Assembly (NCBI GenBank): GCA_017436345.1
Contig: JAFSDH010000010.1
Coordinates: 91,268-155,267 of the forward strand
From: Bacilli bacterium
GTDB lineage: Bacteria > Bacillota_I > Bacilli_A > RF39 > UBA660
DNA length: 64,000 nt
Direction: 5' to 3'
Shown here: positions 1 through 8,692 of the stretch, in pieces
Layout: every line of letters starts with the position of its first letter
Numbering within the stretch: the stretch's first letter is position 1
Notes under the pieces: generated by a model
The model's database searches: none
Seen by the model: the letters and a program-made list of their open reading frames with translations, nothing else
Told to the model about the DNA's origin: nothing
Made by a program: the position numbers and the translations under genes

Positions 1-660
1 AACAAGTCGTTCAGTACTAACAAGTAAATGTCCATTTTCAAGTCGATCAATCTTCCATAATGCATAATTAGTAAAATACCATCTTACATCACCATTAACA
101 TCATAAGCACATGTATATCCAACACTAGATGGTGTATAAAAATATAAATCATTAGAAAGCTCATCTTTATTAGCATAAACATCTGTTGGAAGAATCATAT
201 TATCAGGAAGTTTACCTGTTTTAATATTAATTGTTTTTTCAATTTTCTTATTATCTTCCTTATACTTAATTATAACTTCATTATTATAATCAGCATATAA
301 ACCATATATAGGTAAATAATGTTCTTTTTCTTTACCAAACTTATGATTGAAAGTACTAAGTTCATCTTTACCAACTATTATTACTTCAACACTAACTTCT
401 TTTTTAGTTTCAAACATAATTAAAGCTGTAAGTGGTGAATTACCATAAGGATTTAATACAACATTAGGTTCATCAATTGTATATCCTTTACAACTTAAAT
501 CTTCTTCTAACTTTGCTTGTTCTTCTACCATACTAAGAACTACATCAACACTTTCAGTATTCATATCTCTAAAACTATATATTATATATGAACCACCAAA
601 AATCATAATCATTAAAGCCAAAAATATAAGTCCCATTCTTATTTTTCTTTTCTTATTCAT
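1..660 (-). CDS. Aryl-sulfate sulfotransferase (AssT-like), N-terminal part; runs off the window
   Basis: The frame opens at an ATG at 660 and stays open to base 1, so only the first 220 residues are seen. A basic start and one hydrophobic segment (about residues 9-28) predict a membrane-anchored enzyme facing outward. Residues 70-85 read NPYGNSPLTALIMFET and the last visible part contains DVNGDVRWYFTNYALWKI. Both resemble PAPS-independent arylsulfotransferases, in which an N-terminal beta domain precedes a beta-propeller. Such enzymes move sulfate between phenolic compounds through a sulfo-histidine. That histidine would lie beyond the window edge, so activity cannot be judged. A terminator at 724-750 separates it from the regulator gene upstream. 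Confidence 0.7.
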   Translation of the reverse strand, partial: MNKKRKIRMGLIFLALMIMIFGGSYIIYSFRDMNTESVDVVLSMVEEQAKLEEDLSCKGYTIDEPNVVLNPYGNSPLTALIMFETKKEVSVEVIIVGKDELSTFNHKFGKEKEHYLPIYGLYADYNNEVIIKYKEDNKKIEKTINIKTGKLPDNMILPTDVYANKDELSNDLYFYTPSSVGYTCAYDVNGDVRWYFTNYALWKIDRLENGHLLVSTERLV

Positions 661-723
661 AACTATACCTCCACAATAACATTTTAATAAAAATAAAAAA
701 TAAAAACAATAAATTTAAAGTTG

Positions 724-750
724 AAAAAATCTCAACTATAAGTTGAGATT
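724..750 (-). terminator. Terminator after the XRE regulator
   Basis: A 10-bp stem (728-737 with 741-750) with a 3-nt loop is followed on the minus strand by a U-run. It overlaps the stop codon of the regulator at 749-751. Confidence 0.8.
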
Positions 751-1456
751 ATTTAATACAATTATCTTCCAACATTAAAGGAACTTTATAAACAATATTT
801 TCTCCTTCTCTATTAGTCGCATTTATTTCTAAATAAAAACTATTTTCCGAATACACGTCACATATTTGCTTATAATTATCTATATTAAAAGTAACATCTT
901 TTAAAAACTCTTCTAAAGTTATTGAGTGATTCCTTTTATAATTACACTTAGTAACTTCTACATTAATATTACCATCTTTTTCATATAAAGAACAATTAAT
1001 TTCTTTATACATTTCGTCTTTATCTTCACCACAATAATTTACATGAGAAATATATATTGAAGATCTATTCTTATTATAAGCAATACTACCAGTAATCGTA
1101 AAATTACTACAATTACTAGACAATGTTTTAAACTCAAAATCATCTTCTTTAAATAAATGATTAAGAATTAATATTAATAAAAGAACCAATAAAATAAAAC
1201 CAAAAATAATATAAATAAATTTATTATTCTTCTTTTTATTTTTAAGACTATCACTTTCACTTAAAAAGTCATTAATATCTAAATCATAATCATCACATAT
1301 TTGTTTTAAAATAGAAATATCCGGAATATTCTTACCAGTTTCCCATTTACTAACTGCTTGATAAGTAACTCCATATTTATCAGCAAATTTTTGTTGACTT
1401 AATTTATCTTTAAGACGAATGTCTTTAATCATCTTACCTATTTTCTCTTGATTCAT
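749..1456 (-). CDS. Membrane-anchored XRE-family regulator
   Basis: The 235-residue protein starts with MNQEKIGKMI and carries an XRE/Cro-type helix-turn-helix at about residues 7-60 (AVSKWETGKNIPDIS is the recognition region). One hydrophobic segment at about 78-98 follows. The C-terminal 130 residues, with several Cys, would then lie outside the membrane. This layout suggests a one-component sensor linking an external signal to DNA binding. Two more proteins here (21776, 22605) start almost identically and share the layout. The ATG at 1456 follows GGTGGTGA at a suitable distance. Ligand and targets are unknown. Confidence 0.8.
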   Translation of the reverse strand: MNQEKIGKMIKDIRLKDKLSQQKFADKYGVTYQAVSKWETGKNIPDISILKQICDDYDLDINDFLSESDSLKNKKKNNKFIYIIFGFILLVLLLILILNHLFKEDDFEFKTLSSNCSNFTITGSIAYNKNRSSIYISHVNYCGEDKDEMYKEINCSLYEKDGNINVEVTKCNYKRNHSITLEEFLKDVTFNIDNYKQICDVYSENSFYLEINATNREGENIVYKVPLMLEDNCIK

Positions 1457-1508
1457 TAAATCACCACCAAATCAATCTACTAAATATTATAACATATATA
1501 AATGAAAA

Positions 1509-1536
1509 GAAAAAAGATAGTATAAACTATCTTTTA
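1509..1536 (-). terminator. Terminator after the prepilin gene
   Basis: A 10-bp stem (1512-1521 with 1526-1535), loop ATAA, runs into a U-rich tract on the minus strand. The core GATAGTATAAACTATC recurs in the terminator at 2381-2406. Confidence 0.8.
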
Positions 1537-1546
1537 AATTTAAAAA

Positions 1547-2341
1547 TTAAGCTGGTAAAGTACCACAACGATACGCTATTGATTCAGGCGAAACTTCTGT
1601 TTCTTGTAAATTACCTACTATTTCAATTCCTTTTGTTGGCGGAACTAAAACAATAGCTGGGCCTCCAAGTGAAGCAGTATGATCAAAAGCACCTGTAGTA
1701 TTATAAGAACTACTTAACCATTGCGCCCATGTCATGCCTACCTCATATGAATAAGTATTTCCACATTCTGTAAACGTTTTTATTTCAACAGCTCCTCCAG
1801 CAACAGTGCTAGAAGCACTACAACTTCCGACTTGTAAAACCTTTGTTTTAGTAGCTCGTCCTTTTCTTTGACCAGTAATATTATCAGCATTTACTGGTGT
1901 AGGATTTATAATTTGACCATCACCACTTGGTTTAATATCATCACTCTTAGTTAACCTCATACCATATCCAGCATCATCATAGAATGTAAAGAAATAATCA
2001 TAACTATATTTTTCGGCATTATAGTTTACCGCAACATATGCTTCTTTCCAGTTACCAAATGGATCAGTTCCTCCCTTTTCAAGCGAAATACAAGAGTTTT
2101 CTGCCTTGTTAGAAACTGGAATATAATAAATTATATCTTGGTTAGATAAAGCACCAAACTCATTATTATTTACGGCAGTTGTTGCGGATGTAATAAATGA
2201 ATCAATACTATTAACAAGTGTCTTCTTTCTTGATTGTGTAATATACTTTGTTACACTAGGTATTGCTATTGCCATTAAAAGTCCTAGTATTACAATTACC
2301 GCAAGTAACTCTATCAATGTAAAACCTTTTTTATTTTTCAT
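1547..2341 (-). CDS. Type IV prepilin-like protein
   Basis: The protein (264 residues) begins MKNKKGFTLIELLAVIVIL, the classic prepilin signal: a short basic leader, Gly at the cleavage point, Phe at +1, Glu at +5, then a hydrophobic helix. A prepilin peptidase would cut after Gly6 and N-methylate Phe. The rest is a secreted domain of about 230 residues with several Cys, much longer than a ComGC-type pseudopilin, so it may be a minor pilin or surface adhesin. No assembly ATPase, PilC-like protein or prepilin peptidase is in the window, so the machinery is encoded elsewhere. It has its own terminator. Confidence 0.85.
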   Translation of the reverse strand: MKNKKGFTLIELLAVIVILGLLMAIAIPSVTKYITQSRKKTLVNSIDSFITSATTAVNNNEFGALSNQDIIYYIPVSNKAENSCISLEKGGTDPFGNWKEAYVAVNYNAEKYSYDYFFTFYDDAGYGMRLTKSDDIKPSGDGQIINPTPVNADNITGQRKGRATKTKVLQVGSCSASSTVAGGAVEIKTFTECGNTYSYEVGMTWAQWLSSSYNTTGAFDHTASLGGPAIVLVPPTKGIEIVGNLQETEVSPESIAYRCGTLPA

Positions 2342-2380
2342 AATATCCTCCTATTCTATTAAGATTATATCATTACTAAT

Positions 2381-2406
2381 TAAAAAAAAGATAGTATAAA
2401 CTATCT
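2381..2406 (-). terminator. Terminator after XRE-membrane gene 2405
   Basis: A 7-bp stem (2389-2395 with 2400-2406) is followed by an eight-base U-run on the minus strand, and overlaps the stop codon. Confidence 0.75.
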
Positions 2407-3178
2407 AACTAAATAAATAAGATGTAAAAAATTCTAAAGTAAAGTTAATTAAGACATTCATAACTAAAGGACTAACTAAAAAAGATACTATGGAAAAAGA
2501 TATTTTTAATAATTTATCCTTTTTAGATTTGATTGCATTAATTATAAATCTAAGCCCAAACACGAATGTTAAAATAGCTAATACAACCATAATACTAATA
2601 CAAGGTTCCAAAAAGTTAATCAAAACACCTAATTCTTCTTCATAAACTTCGCCATATGTAAACCAAGTATTTAGTAACAAACTAAAAAACAAATTCAAAA
2701 AAGTAAGAACTACTAATATCAAAGTACTATCAATTTTCTTAATTAACTTTTTTAAAAATTTCATATCATTTTTAGCTTTATACATAACACATGTATATAT
2801 AAATAATGCTGTTGCTAAAATTACTCCAAAAAGGAATATTCCTAAAGCACTAATTGGACCTGATAAACTCATTAAAAATATGAACAATACTACCGATAAA
2901 ACATATATACCTAAACTAAGACCTATTCCTTTAGCACGCATATATTCATTATCTTTTTCTTCTTTAACTATCTCTTCTTTTTTCTTACCAGTTAATAACT
3001 CATCACAACTTATCTCATATAATTCACATAGGGGTATTATCTTATCAAAATCAGGACTACTTTGACCTGTTTCCCATTTCGAAATAGTTTGTCTTGATAC
3101 ATTTAAAATATCTGCTACTTCTTCTTGGGATAAACCTTTTTCCTTTCTTAATTTTAATAACTTATCTTCTATTTTCAT
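2405..3178 (-). CDS. XRE-family regulator with a multi-pass membrane domain
   Basis: An XRE helix-turn-helix fills residues 1-65 (DILNVSRQTISKWETGQSSP is the recognition part). After a charged linker come four or five hydrophobic segments up to the end at 257. This HTH-plus-polytopic architecture is common in Bacillota; its signal is usually unknown. It differs from the single-span XRE proteins at 749, 21776 and 22605. AGGTGATAAA before the ATG supports the start at 3178. Confidence 0.8.
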   Translation of the reverse strand: MKIEDKLLKLRKEKGLSQEEVADILNVSRQTISKWETGQSSPDFDKIIPLCELYEISCDELLTGKKKEEIVKEEKDNEYMRAKGIGLSLGIYVLSVVLFIFLMSLSGPISALGIFLFGVILATALFIYTCVMYKAKNDMKFLKKLIKKIDSTLILVVLTFLNLFFSLLLNTWFTYGEVYEEELGVLINFLEPCISIMVVLAILTFVFGLRFIINAIKSKKDKLLKISFSIVSFLVSPLVMNVLINFTLEFFTSYLFS

Positions 3179-3263
3179 TTTATCACCTCGAAGCCATTAT
3201 ATAATTTTAATAAAATAAAACACCACCAACTATACTTGGAAATTACGCAACTAACTTTAACAT

Positions 3264-3749
3264 TTATAAAAGAAAAGCAACAATTAAAGAAGCAATTAAG
3301 CAAACTAGTGTTCCTATTACTTCACCAATTAAACTTCCTTTTATATGAAACCAATAATTATGGTATTCATCTTTCATATCTTCAGTGCCTTTAAACACAA
3401 ACCTTTTATCGTGACAAAACCAAATAATATCCATTACAATACAATCATAAAGATTAACATTAGTCCATATAAAAAAACCAGTTACAAATGATTCTAAAAA
3501 AGTATCACAATTATTAATATATTTAAGTATCAAACTAACAACTATTAAGATAATAAAACTCGCAAGAAGTTTAGTTAGAATCATATTTTTAGTAGTAGGA
3601 ATCTTTCCTTTATACATATCTAAACTCTTAACTCTTTCTTGTATCTTAGGAGGATAATTATATAAAGTCTTAATTGGATCTTTTGCCATTACACAAACAC
3701 CTAATGTAAAAAATAAACATAAAACAATTATCTCTATAAATATAATCAT
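3264..3749 (-). CDS. Membrane protein of unknown function
   Basis: The 161-residue protein has four hydrophobic segments (about 1-20, 60-80, 85-110, 140-160) and conserved-looking polar patches such as LYNYPPKIQERVKSLD and KDEYHNYWFHIKGSL. I do not recognise the family with certainty; similar small integral membrane proteins of unknown role are common in Bacillota. Its start overlaps the stop of the DUF4186 gene by four bases (ATGA), so the two are co-translated. Confidence 0.65.
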   Translation of the reverse strand: MIIFIEIIVLCLFFTLGVCVMAKDPIKTLYNYPPKIQERVKSLDMYKGKIPTTKNMILTKLLASFIILIVVSLILKYINNCDTFLESFVTGFFIWTNVNLYDCIVMDIIWFCHDKRFVFKGTEDMKDEYHNYWFHIKGSLIGEVIGTLVCLIASLIVAFLL

Positions 3750-4090
3750 AATTCCATCTCCTTATTTATCCATTTCATTATTACATTAACTAAATATTCT
3801 TTTTCTTCTTCCGAAAGTTCCTTTTCTTTTTTTATATTATGCCACTTTTCTATACATCCCCTACAACAAGTAGCTGTTGCGTGTTGCGCTATAAAAACAG
3901 GATGTCCTCGCATTGGAGTTTGCTTACCATCATTCTCATTTAACGTACTTAGTCTTTTATCTATAAAGTTATATGCATGATCCATTATTTCATCTAAACC
4001 TTTTTCCTTAATATATTCTTTATCTTTTTCTTTTAAATGAAAACTACTCCTAAATTTAGACTTTGATAATCTATTAAATAAATAATCCAT
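3746..4090 (-). CDS. DUF4186 family protein
   Basis: The 114-residue sequence matches the DUF4186 pattern as I know it: an N-terminal FRSSFHLKEKDKEYIKEKG, then DGKQTPMRGHPVFIAQHATA, then CCRGCIEKWH. The paired Cys and His residues suggest metal binding, but the function is not known. It lies first in a two-gene unit with the membrane protein at 3264 (ATGA overlap), behind its own TATAAT box at 4107-4112. Confidence 0.8.
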   Translation of the reverse strand: MDYLFNRLSKSKFRSSFHLKEKDKEYIKEKGLDEIMDHAYNFIDKRLSTLNENDGKQTPMRGHPVFIAQHATATCCRGCIEKWHNIKKEKELSEEEKEYLVNVIMKWINKEMEL

Positions 4091-4121
4091 ATTATCACCT
4101 ATTAAAATTATAACACAAAAT

Positions 4122-4145
4122 AAAAAAGTAGATTTCTCTACTTTT
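4122..4145 (-). terminator. Terminator after ftsZ
   Basis: An 8-bp stem (4124-4131 with 4138-4145), loop ATTTCT, precedes U-rich sequence on the minus strand. The core AGTAGATTTCTCTACT belongs to a terminator family repeated in this window. Confidence 0.85.
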
Positions 4146-5091
4146 AATCATCATATCCTGTTGCAATAACAGTAACTATTAACGCATCATCTAAATTATC
4201 ATTAATAACAGAACCAAAAATAATATTAATATCTGTATTAGCATATGCTCTTATCGTTTCAACAGCTTGTTCAACTTCAAACAAACTCATATCTAAACCA
4301 CCAGTTACATTAACAATTGCATCTTTAGCACCCTTAATATCTCTTTCTAAAAGAGGACTCATAACTGCTTGCTTAGCTGCTTCAATTGCCTTATCTTCAC
4401 CAGTACCCATACCAATACCAATTAAAGCATCACCCTTTTGCTTCATAGTTGTTTCAACATCAGCAAAATCTAGGTTAATTAAACCTTCAACCGCAATTAA
4501 ATCAGATAACGATTGAACACCTCTATGTAAGATATTATCAACTTCTCTAAAAGCCATAACCATTGTTGTACTCTTATCAATTACTTCTCTTAATTTGTCA
4601 TTAGATACAATAATTAAAGTATCAACATATTTTCTTAATTCTTCAATTCCCGCTATAGCTTGAACACTTCTTCTTTTTCCTTCAAAAGTAAATGGTTTTG
4701 TAACTATAGCTACTGTTAAAGCTCCAATTTCACGAGCAACTTCTGCAATAACTGGACTAGCTCCAGTTCCAGTTCCACCACCCATTCCACAAGTGATAAA
4801 AACCATGTCGGCTCCTTTTAAGCATTGTCTAATCTTATCTTTACTTTCAAGCGCGGCTTCTCGCCCAACACTAGGATTAGCCCCCGCTCCTAAGCCATTA
4901 GTCGTCTTTTCTCCAAGTTGTAATTTATTTTCACATGGTGACATATTTAAAACTTGTAAATCAGTATTTGCAACTATAAACTCTACACTTTGAACTCCTG
5001 CATTAATCATCTTATTAACAGCATTCATTCCACCGCCACCAACACCTACTACTTTTATATTAGCTAATTGATCAAAATTTATTCCATTCAT
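4144..5091 (-). CDS. ftsZ: Cell division GTPase FtsZ, lacking the usual C-terminal tail
   Basis: This is the tubulin-like GTPase that forms the division ring. VGVGGGGMNAV (15-25), the tubulin signature GGGTGTG (104-110) and the T7-loop region are present, so nucleotide binding and polymerisation look intact. At 315 residues it stops right at the end of the globular core (VTVIATGYDD). Most FtsZ proteins go on with a disordered linker and a conserved C-terminal peptide that binds FtsA, SepF, EzrA or ZapD. The stop is followed at once by a strong terminator, and no tail-like frame is seen downstream. It is not in a dcw cluster here: the neighbours are a DUF4186 gene and an acyltransferase. Confidence 0.95.
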   Translation of the reverse strand: MNGINFDQLANIKVVGVGGGGMNAVNKMINAGVQSVEFIVANTDLQVLNMSPCENKLQLGEKTTNGLGAGANPSVGREAALESKDKIRQCLKGADMVFITCGMGGGTGTGASPVIAEVAREIGALTVAIVTKPFTFEGKRRSVQAIAGIEELRKYVDTLIIVSNDKLREVIDKSTTMVMAFREVDNILHRGVQSLSDLIAVEGLINLDFADVETTMKQKGDALIGIGMGTGEDKAIEAAKQAVMSPLLERDIKGAKDAIVNVTGGLDMSLFEVEQAVETIRAYANTDINIIFGSVINDNLDDALIVTVIATGYDD

Positions 5092-5172
5092 ATATATATC
5101 TCGTCCTTCATACTATTCTTCTAGCTGTATATTAACGTAACATATCTATATAAAAATTACAATATATATAAG

Positions 5173-5195
5173 AAAAAAACATCAAAATGATGTTT
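5173..5195 (-). terminator. Terminator after gene 5194
   Basis: An 8-bp stem (5177-5184 with 5188-5195) is followed by a seven-base U-run on the minus strand. Confidence 0.8.
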
Positions 5196-6438
5196 AATAT
5201 TTTATATTAGTATTATTACTTAATTCTATATCAGAAATATCTTCTTTTAGCAATCTATAAAACTCTTTTTCAAAAACAAAATCATCTATATTAGAATTCA
5301 TTGTTATATTAAGTTTATTATTAAAAGAACATATCGTACACTTTACTTTTTGTATTCTACCTGGCATGACAATTGTATAAATATTATCAATATATTTAAC
5401 ATATCTCTCATCAATATTAATTGGCCCTAGATTAGATAAAGTCGATGTCGTAGAACCACCAAAATATTTACCGAAATGCCCCATAAAAAACTTCTTTATA
5501 AAAGAAGGAACATATCTATACCCTAAATTTCTTCCTAATCTTACGTCACTAGCTAAATATTTTTTAATATTTTCCTCTGTTAAATTCATTTTAAATTCTT
5601 TCTTAACAGAATCAATTATTTCATCAAAACTAGTTAAATTATTCTCATGTATTTTAGGATTTATTTTCATACAAACAAAGAAATTAGATAACGTATCAAC
5701 ATTAAAATGTTTTCTTATATCAATTGGAATTGTAAGCGCTATTTCCTTATTAGAATTTTTATCATATAAAGAATTATAAATTGAATAAATATATAAAGCT
5801 GCTAAATACTCAGTAATTGTAGCATTATACTTTTTACTAATCTTCTTAATATCATCTACATTAACTGTATAATGATAAGTATTATTTGTTCCTCTTTTCA
5901 TTTTTTCTTTTATTAAATATATATTCTTTGCACTATTATTAGGACTAGAAGCTTTTTCATAATTTTTCAAAAACTCATCTTGATAAGAAACATTATATTT
6001 TTTCTCATTTAAATTATAATCAGTACCATTTAATAAATCCAAATAATTAGATATAACGCTCTTAATAAAGTTTAAAGCCCCAACTCCATCAGTAAGCATA
6101 TGAAAGAAATCTATATTTATTTTATTGCGATAATATCTTACTTTTATTAAATATCCATTATTCTTATAATAATTAAAACGATTAAATCCCCTTCTACCGG
6201 CCTTCTTTACAATAAATTCTTTATCATTATATTCAAAATAATCCCAAAACAAACCACTTTTTAATTTAACTTTAAAAGAAGAATAAGAATCAAGAGATTT
6301 ATCTACAGCTTGCTTTAAAATATCTTTTTTAATTTTATCTTTTAATATAACAGATACTCTAAAAACATTAGCATTTTTTATAAAATCTAAAGAAAAAATC
6401 TTAGCAGTATTATCTATATTTCTCCTATCTTTTTTCAT
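5194..6438 (-). CDS. Condensation-domain-like acyltransferase
   Basis: The 414-residue protein has the HxxxDG motif of the condensation/PapA5/alcohol-acetyltransferase superfamily (HMLTDG, residues 113-118) inside a typical beta strand-motif-helix (NIDFFHMLTDGVGALNFIK). A later segment, STLSNLGPI, resembles the second structural motif of these folds. Such enzymes join an acyl group from CoA or a carrier protein to an alcohol or amine. No NRPS or carrier protein is nearby, so lipid or alcohol acylation is more likely than peptide synthesis. The substrate is unknown, and no signal peptide is seen. Confidence 0.65.
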   Translation of the reverse strand: MKKDRRNIDNTAKIFSLDFIKNANVFRVSVILKDKIKKDILKQAVDKSLDSYSSFKVKLKSGLFWDYFEYNDKEFIVKKAGRRGFNRFNYYKNNGYLIKVRYYRNKINIDFFHMLTDGVGALNFIKSVISNYLDLLNGTDYNLNEKKYNVSYQDEFLKNYEKASSPNNSAKNIYLIKEKMKRGTNNTYHYTVNVDDIKKISKKYNATITEYLAALYIYSIYNSLYDKNSNKEIALTIPIDIRKHFNVDTLSNFFVCMKINPKIHENNLTSFDEIIDSVKKEFKMNLTEENIKKYLASDVRLGRNLGYRYVPSFIKKFFMGHFGKYFGGSTTSTLSNLGPINIDERYVKYIDNIYTIVMPGRIQKVKCTICSFNNKLNITMNSNIDDFVFEKEFYRLLKEDISDIELSNNTNIKY

Positions 6439-6550
6439 ATTACACCTCTAACATAACAATATTGTATCACATAACTTTAAATAATTAATAGGTATTTACA
6501 TATTCAAATAATATTTAAAAAAATATAATACAATGAAAGGAGCGATCACT

Positions 6551-6697
6551 ATGAATTGGTGGGGATATCCAAATAATTGTTGCAATTGGGGTTACGGTAA
6601 TAATAATGATAACAATGGATGTTACTGGATCTGGATTATAATTGTAATATTTGTCCTATTCTATATATTTAGAGATAATAATAATTGTCATAGATAA
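6551..6697 (+). CDS. Small Trp/Cys/Asn-rich membrane protein (YjcZ-like)
   Basis: A 48-codon plus-strand frame starts at an ATG eight bases after AAAGGAG (6535-6541). The N-terminal half is rich in Trp, Asn, Gly and Cys (MNWWGYPNNCCNWGYGNNN), one hydrophobic span (about 25-40) follows, and it ends RDNNNCHR. This composition recalls the small YjcZ/sporulation-type proteins of Bacilli, but the match is by character, not alignment. A TATAAT lies at 6524-6529 without a well-spaced -35. It shares a bidirectional terminator with the converging amylase gene. Confidence 0.65.
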   Translation: MNWWGYPNNCCNWGYGNNNDNNGCYWIWIIIVIFVLFYIFRDNNNCHR

Positions 6698-6700
6698 TAA

Positions 6701-6726
6701 AAAAAGTAGATTACTCTACTTTTTTA
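6701..6726. terminator. Bidirectional terminator between converging genes
   Basis: A 9-bp stem (6701-6709 with 6716-6724) has T-runs on both sides, so it can end both the small plus-strand gene and the amylase gene. It belongs to the repeated AGTAGATT-CTCTACT family. Confidence 0.85.
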
Positions 6727-8623
6727 CTTTCTTTAAAACTAAGACACCATATGGAGCTATTTTATTATTATTAGCTTCATTATGAGAATATATTTTTTCA
6801 CTATCATGATATTCTTTAGGAATTTCAATATCTTGATAACTATCTGTTCTATTAACAACAAAAATAGCTTTTTCATCATTATTATCTCGCTCAAACATTA
6901 ATTGTTCTCTATTAATCTTAAGCATATTAATATCAGCTCTTTTTAAAAAACTTTCACTAGTTCTAACTCTGCCTAGTCTAGTTGTAAATTCAAGTAAATC
7001 AGTATCAGGTTTCATTACCATACTATGTACTTTTTTCTTTTTACTTCCATTTAATACTGAATCAATCTCAGGACTCCATGGAAAAGGTTTTCTATTAGCT
7101 AAATTTCCAAGTCCTTCAACTCCAACCTCATCACCATAAAAAATAGATAATATTCCAGGCATAAAAGCAAGAGATGCCATATAAGCTTTATATATTTCTT
7201 TCCCACTTTTATATTCTTCTTCTGTTAATTTAAAATTCTTACAATAATCATGATCCTTATTATTAGGATCCCAGGCCCATTCATTATATTCACTAAATTC
7301 TTGTGGTGCACCAAAAACAGTTATTGGACGAGATATGTCATGAGTAGATGTAAAATTCATTAAAGTATTAATTGTTCCTTCAGGATATTCTCTTTTCATA
7401 TCTTCAATTACATAAGATAATTTCTCACAATCACCATATTTGAAATAACGCATTAAAGCATCTATAAGTGGATAATTCATAACTGAATCCATTCCCTTAC
7501 CACTAGAAATATAACCACGATTCATTCGCATTGGATTTTTCCATACTTCTCCTAAAATAAATCCATCTTCTTTATTTCTTTTAACAGCTAGTCTAATTTT
7601 TTCAATAAAGTCATCTGTAAGTTCATCAGCAACATCAAGTCTTAAACCATCAATTCCTAGTTCAAACCACTTATCAATAACTCCACCTTTACCTAAAATA
7701 TATTCTTGCCATTCTTTCGAATAACCATCACAAACAGGTAAATTAGGCATTCCCCACCAATAATCATAATAAAGCTTTCCATTATCAAAATGTTTACGAT
7801 AAAAATTAGAATACTTACCAAAAGCATTATTAAAAGCCCCATCTTTTCCAAAACTTCCATATTCATCAAAATACTTACTATCATTACCTGTATGATTAAA
7901 TACAGCATCTAATACAACTTTCATACCCTTTTTATGAGCTGCATCACAAAGTCTTTTTAAATCTTCATTAGATCCCGCATACGGATCAACATTCTCATAA
8001 TCCGAAGTATCATACCTATGATTAGATTGACTCCATACAACTGGACTTAAATATAAAATATTACATCCTAAATTTTGAATATAATCTAACTTTTCTTCAA
8101 TTCCCTTTAAATCTCCACCAAAAAAATCATTATTCCAAATATTATCTTTATCAGGTCCAATAATTAATTCTTCATTCCAAGACTTATGAATGATACGCCT
8201 TGGCATTTCCCTCATATCTTCCTTACTTCCCCTATAAAAACGATCAACAAAGATATGATACATCATTTCCCCATATGCCCACTCTGGAACATCATAATTA
8301 ACACTTATTTTATAATCATAATAAGTAATAAAATTATTAACTTTACTCTCCCTTTTATGAATTCTAGGATAACCATCTGCAAAATACGAAAAATAATAAC
8401 TATACAAAGCTCTTGTTGGTAATTCAATATCTCCTTCAAAATATACTTTTCCATCTTTATTTTCTTTATGCTTTAATTTAAATTCATTAAAATCTTTAAC
8501 AACAAAATACATATCATCATACCAAGCACTCATTGGTACTTCTACTTCAATATGATATTTTGCACCACTATCATACTTTTCTACTTCTTTAATATTAAAT
8601 AAAAAATCGTTATTATCTCTCAT
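6716..8623 (-). CDS. GH13 alpha-amylase/neopullulanase-like enzyme, cytoplasmic
   Basis: At 635 residues this is a full glycoside hydrolase family 13 protein. An N-terminal beta domain (about 1-110, starch-binding/neopullulanase type) precedes the barrel. The conserved regions are all visible: DAVFNH (239-244), nucleophile Asp330 in GLRLDVADE, acid/base Glu359 in ILGEVW, and the transition-state Asp429 in FTSTHD. A C-terminal beta domain ends in GVLVLKK. No signal peptide is present, so it probably acts on internal or imported maltodextrins, as neopullulanases and cyclomaltodextrinases do. The exact specificity cannot be read from the sequence. It is transcribed alone. Confidence 0.9.
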   Translation of the reverse strand: MRDNNDFLFNIKEVEKYDSGAKYHIEVEVPMSAWYDDMYFVVKDFNEFKLKHKENKDGKVYFEGDIELPTRALYSYYFSYFADGYPRIHKRESKVNNFITYYDYKISVNYDVPEWAYGEMMYHIFVDRFYRGSKEDMREMPRRIIHKSWNEELIIGPDKDNIWNNDFFGGDLKGIEEKLDYIQNLGCNILYLSPVVWSQSNHRYDTSDYENVDPYAGSNEDLKRLCDAAHKKGMKVVLDAVFNHTGNDSKYFDEYGSFGKDGAFNNAFGKYSNFYRKHFDNGKLYYDYWWGMPNLPVCDGYSKEWQEYILGKGGVIDKWFELGIDGLRLDVADELTDDFIEKIRLAVKRNKEDGFILGEVWKNPMRMNRGYISSGKGMDSVMNYPLIDALMRYFKYGDCEKLSYVIEDMKREYPEGTINTLMNFTSTHDISRPITVFGAPQEFSEYNEWAWDPNNKDHDYCKNFKLTEEEYKSGKEIYKAYMASLAFMPGILSIFYGDEVGVEGLGNLANRKPFPWSPEIDSVLNGSKKKKVHSMVMKPDTDLLEFTTRLGRVRTSESFLKRADINMLKINREQLMFERDNNDEKAIFVVNRTDSYQDIEIPKEYHDSEKIYSHNEANNNKIAPYGVLVLKKVKK

Positions 8624-8662
8624 AAAAAACTCCCTACTATCTATCTATAATACTAGTATAAC

Positions 8663-8692
8663 AAAAAAGACTAAATAGTACATTAGTCTTTT
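8663..8692 (-). terminator. Terminator after the esterase gene
   Basis: A 10-bp stem (8665-8674 with 8683-8692) with a U-run on the minus strand. Confidence 0.8.

Noticed and set aside
6495..6529. TTTACA and TATAAT as promoter of the small plus-strand gene
   Set aside because: The spacer is 23 bases, too long for a normal vegetative promoter; only the -10 box is plausible.
7693..7908. Second minus-strand frame inside the amylase gene
   Set aside because: It lies wholly inside the GH13 gene, which has all catalytic motifs; it is a shadow frame.
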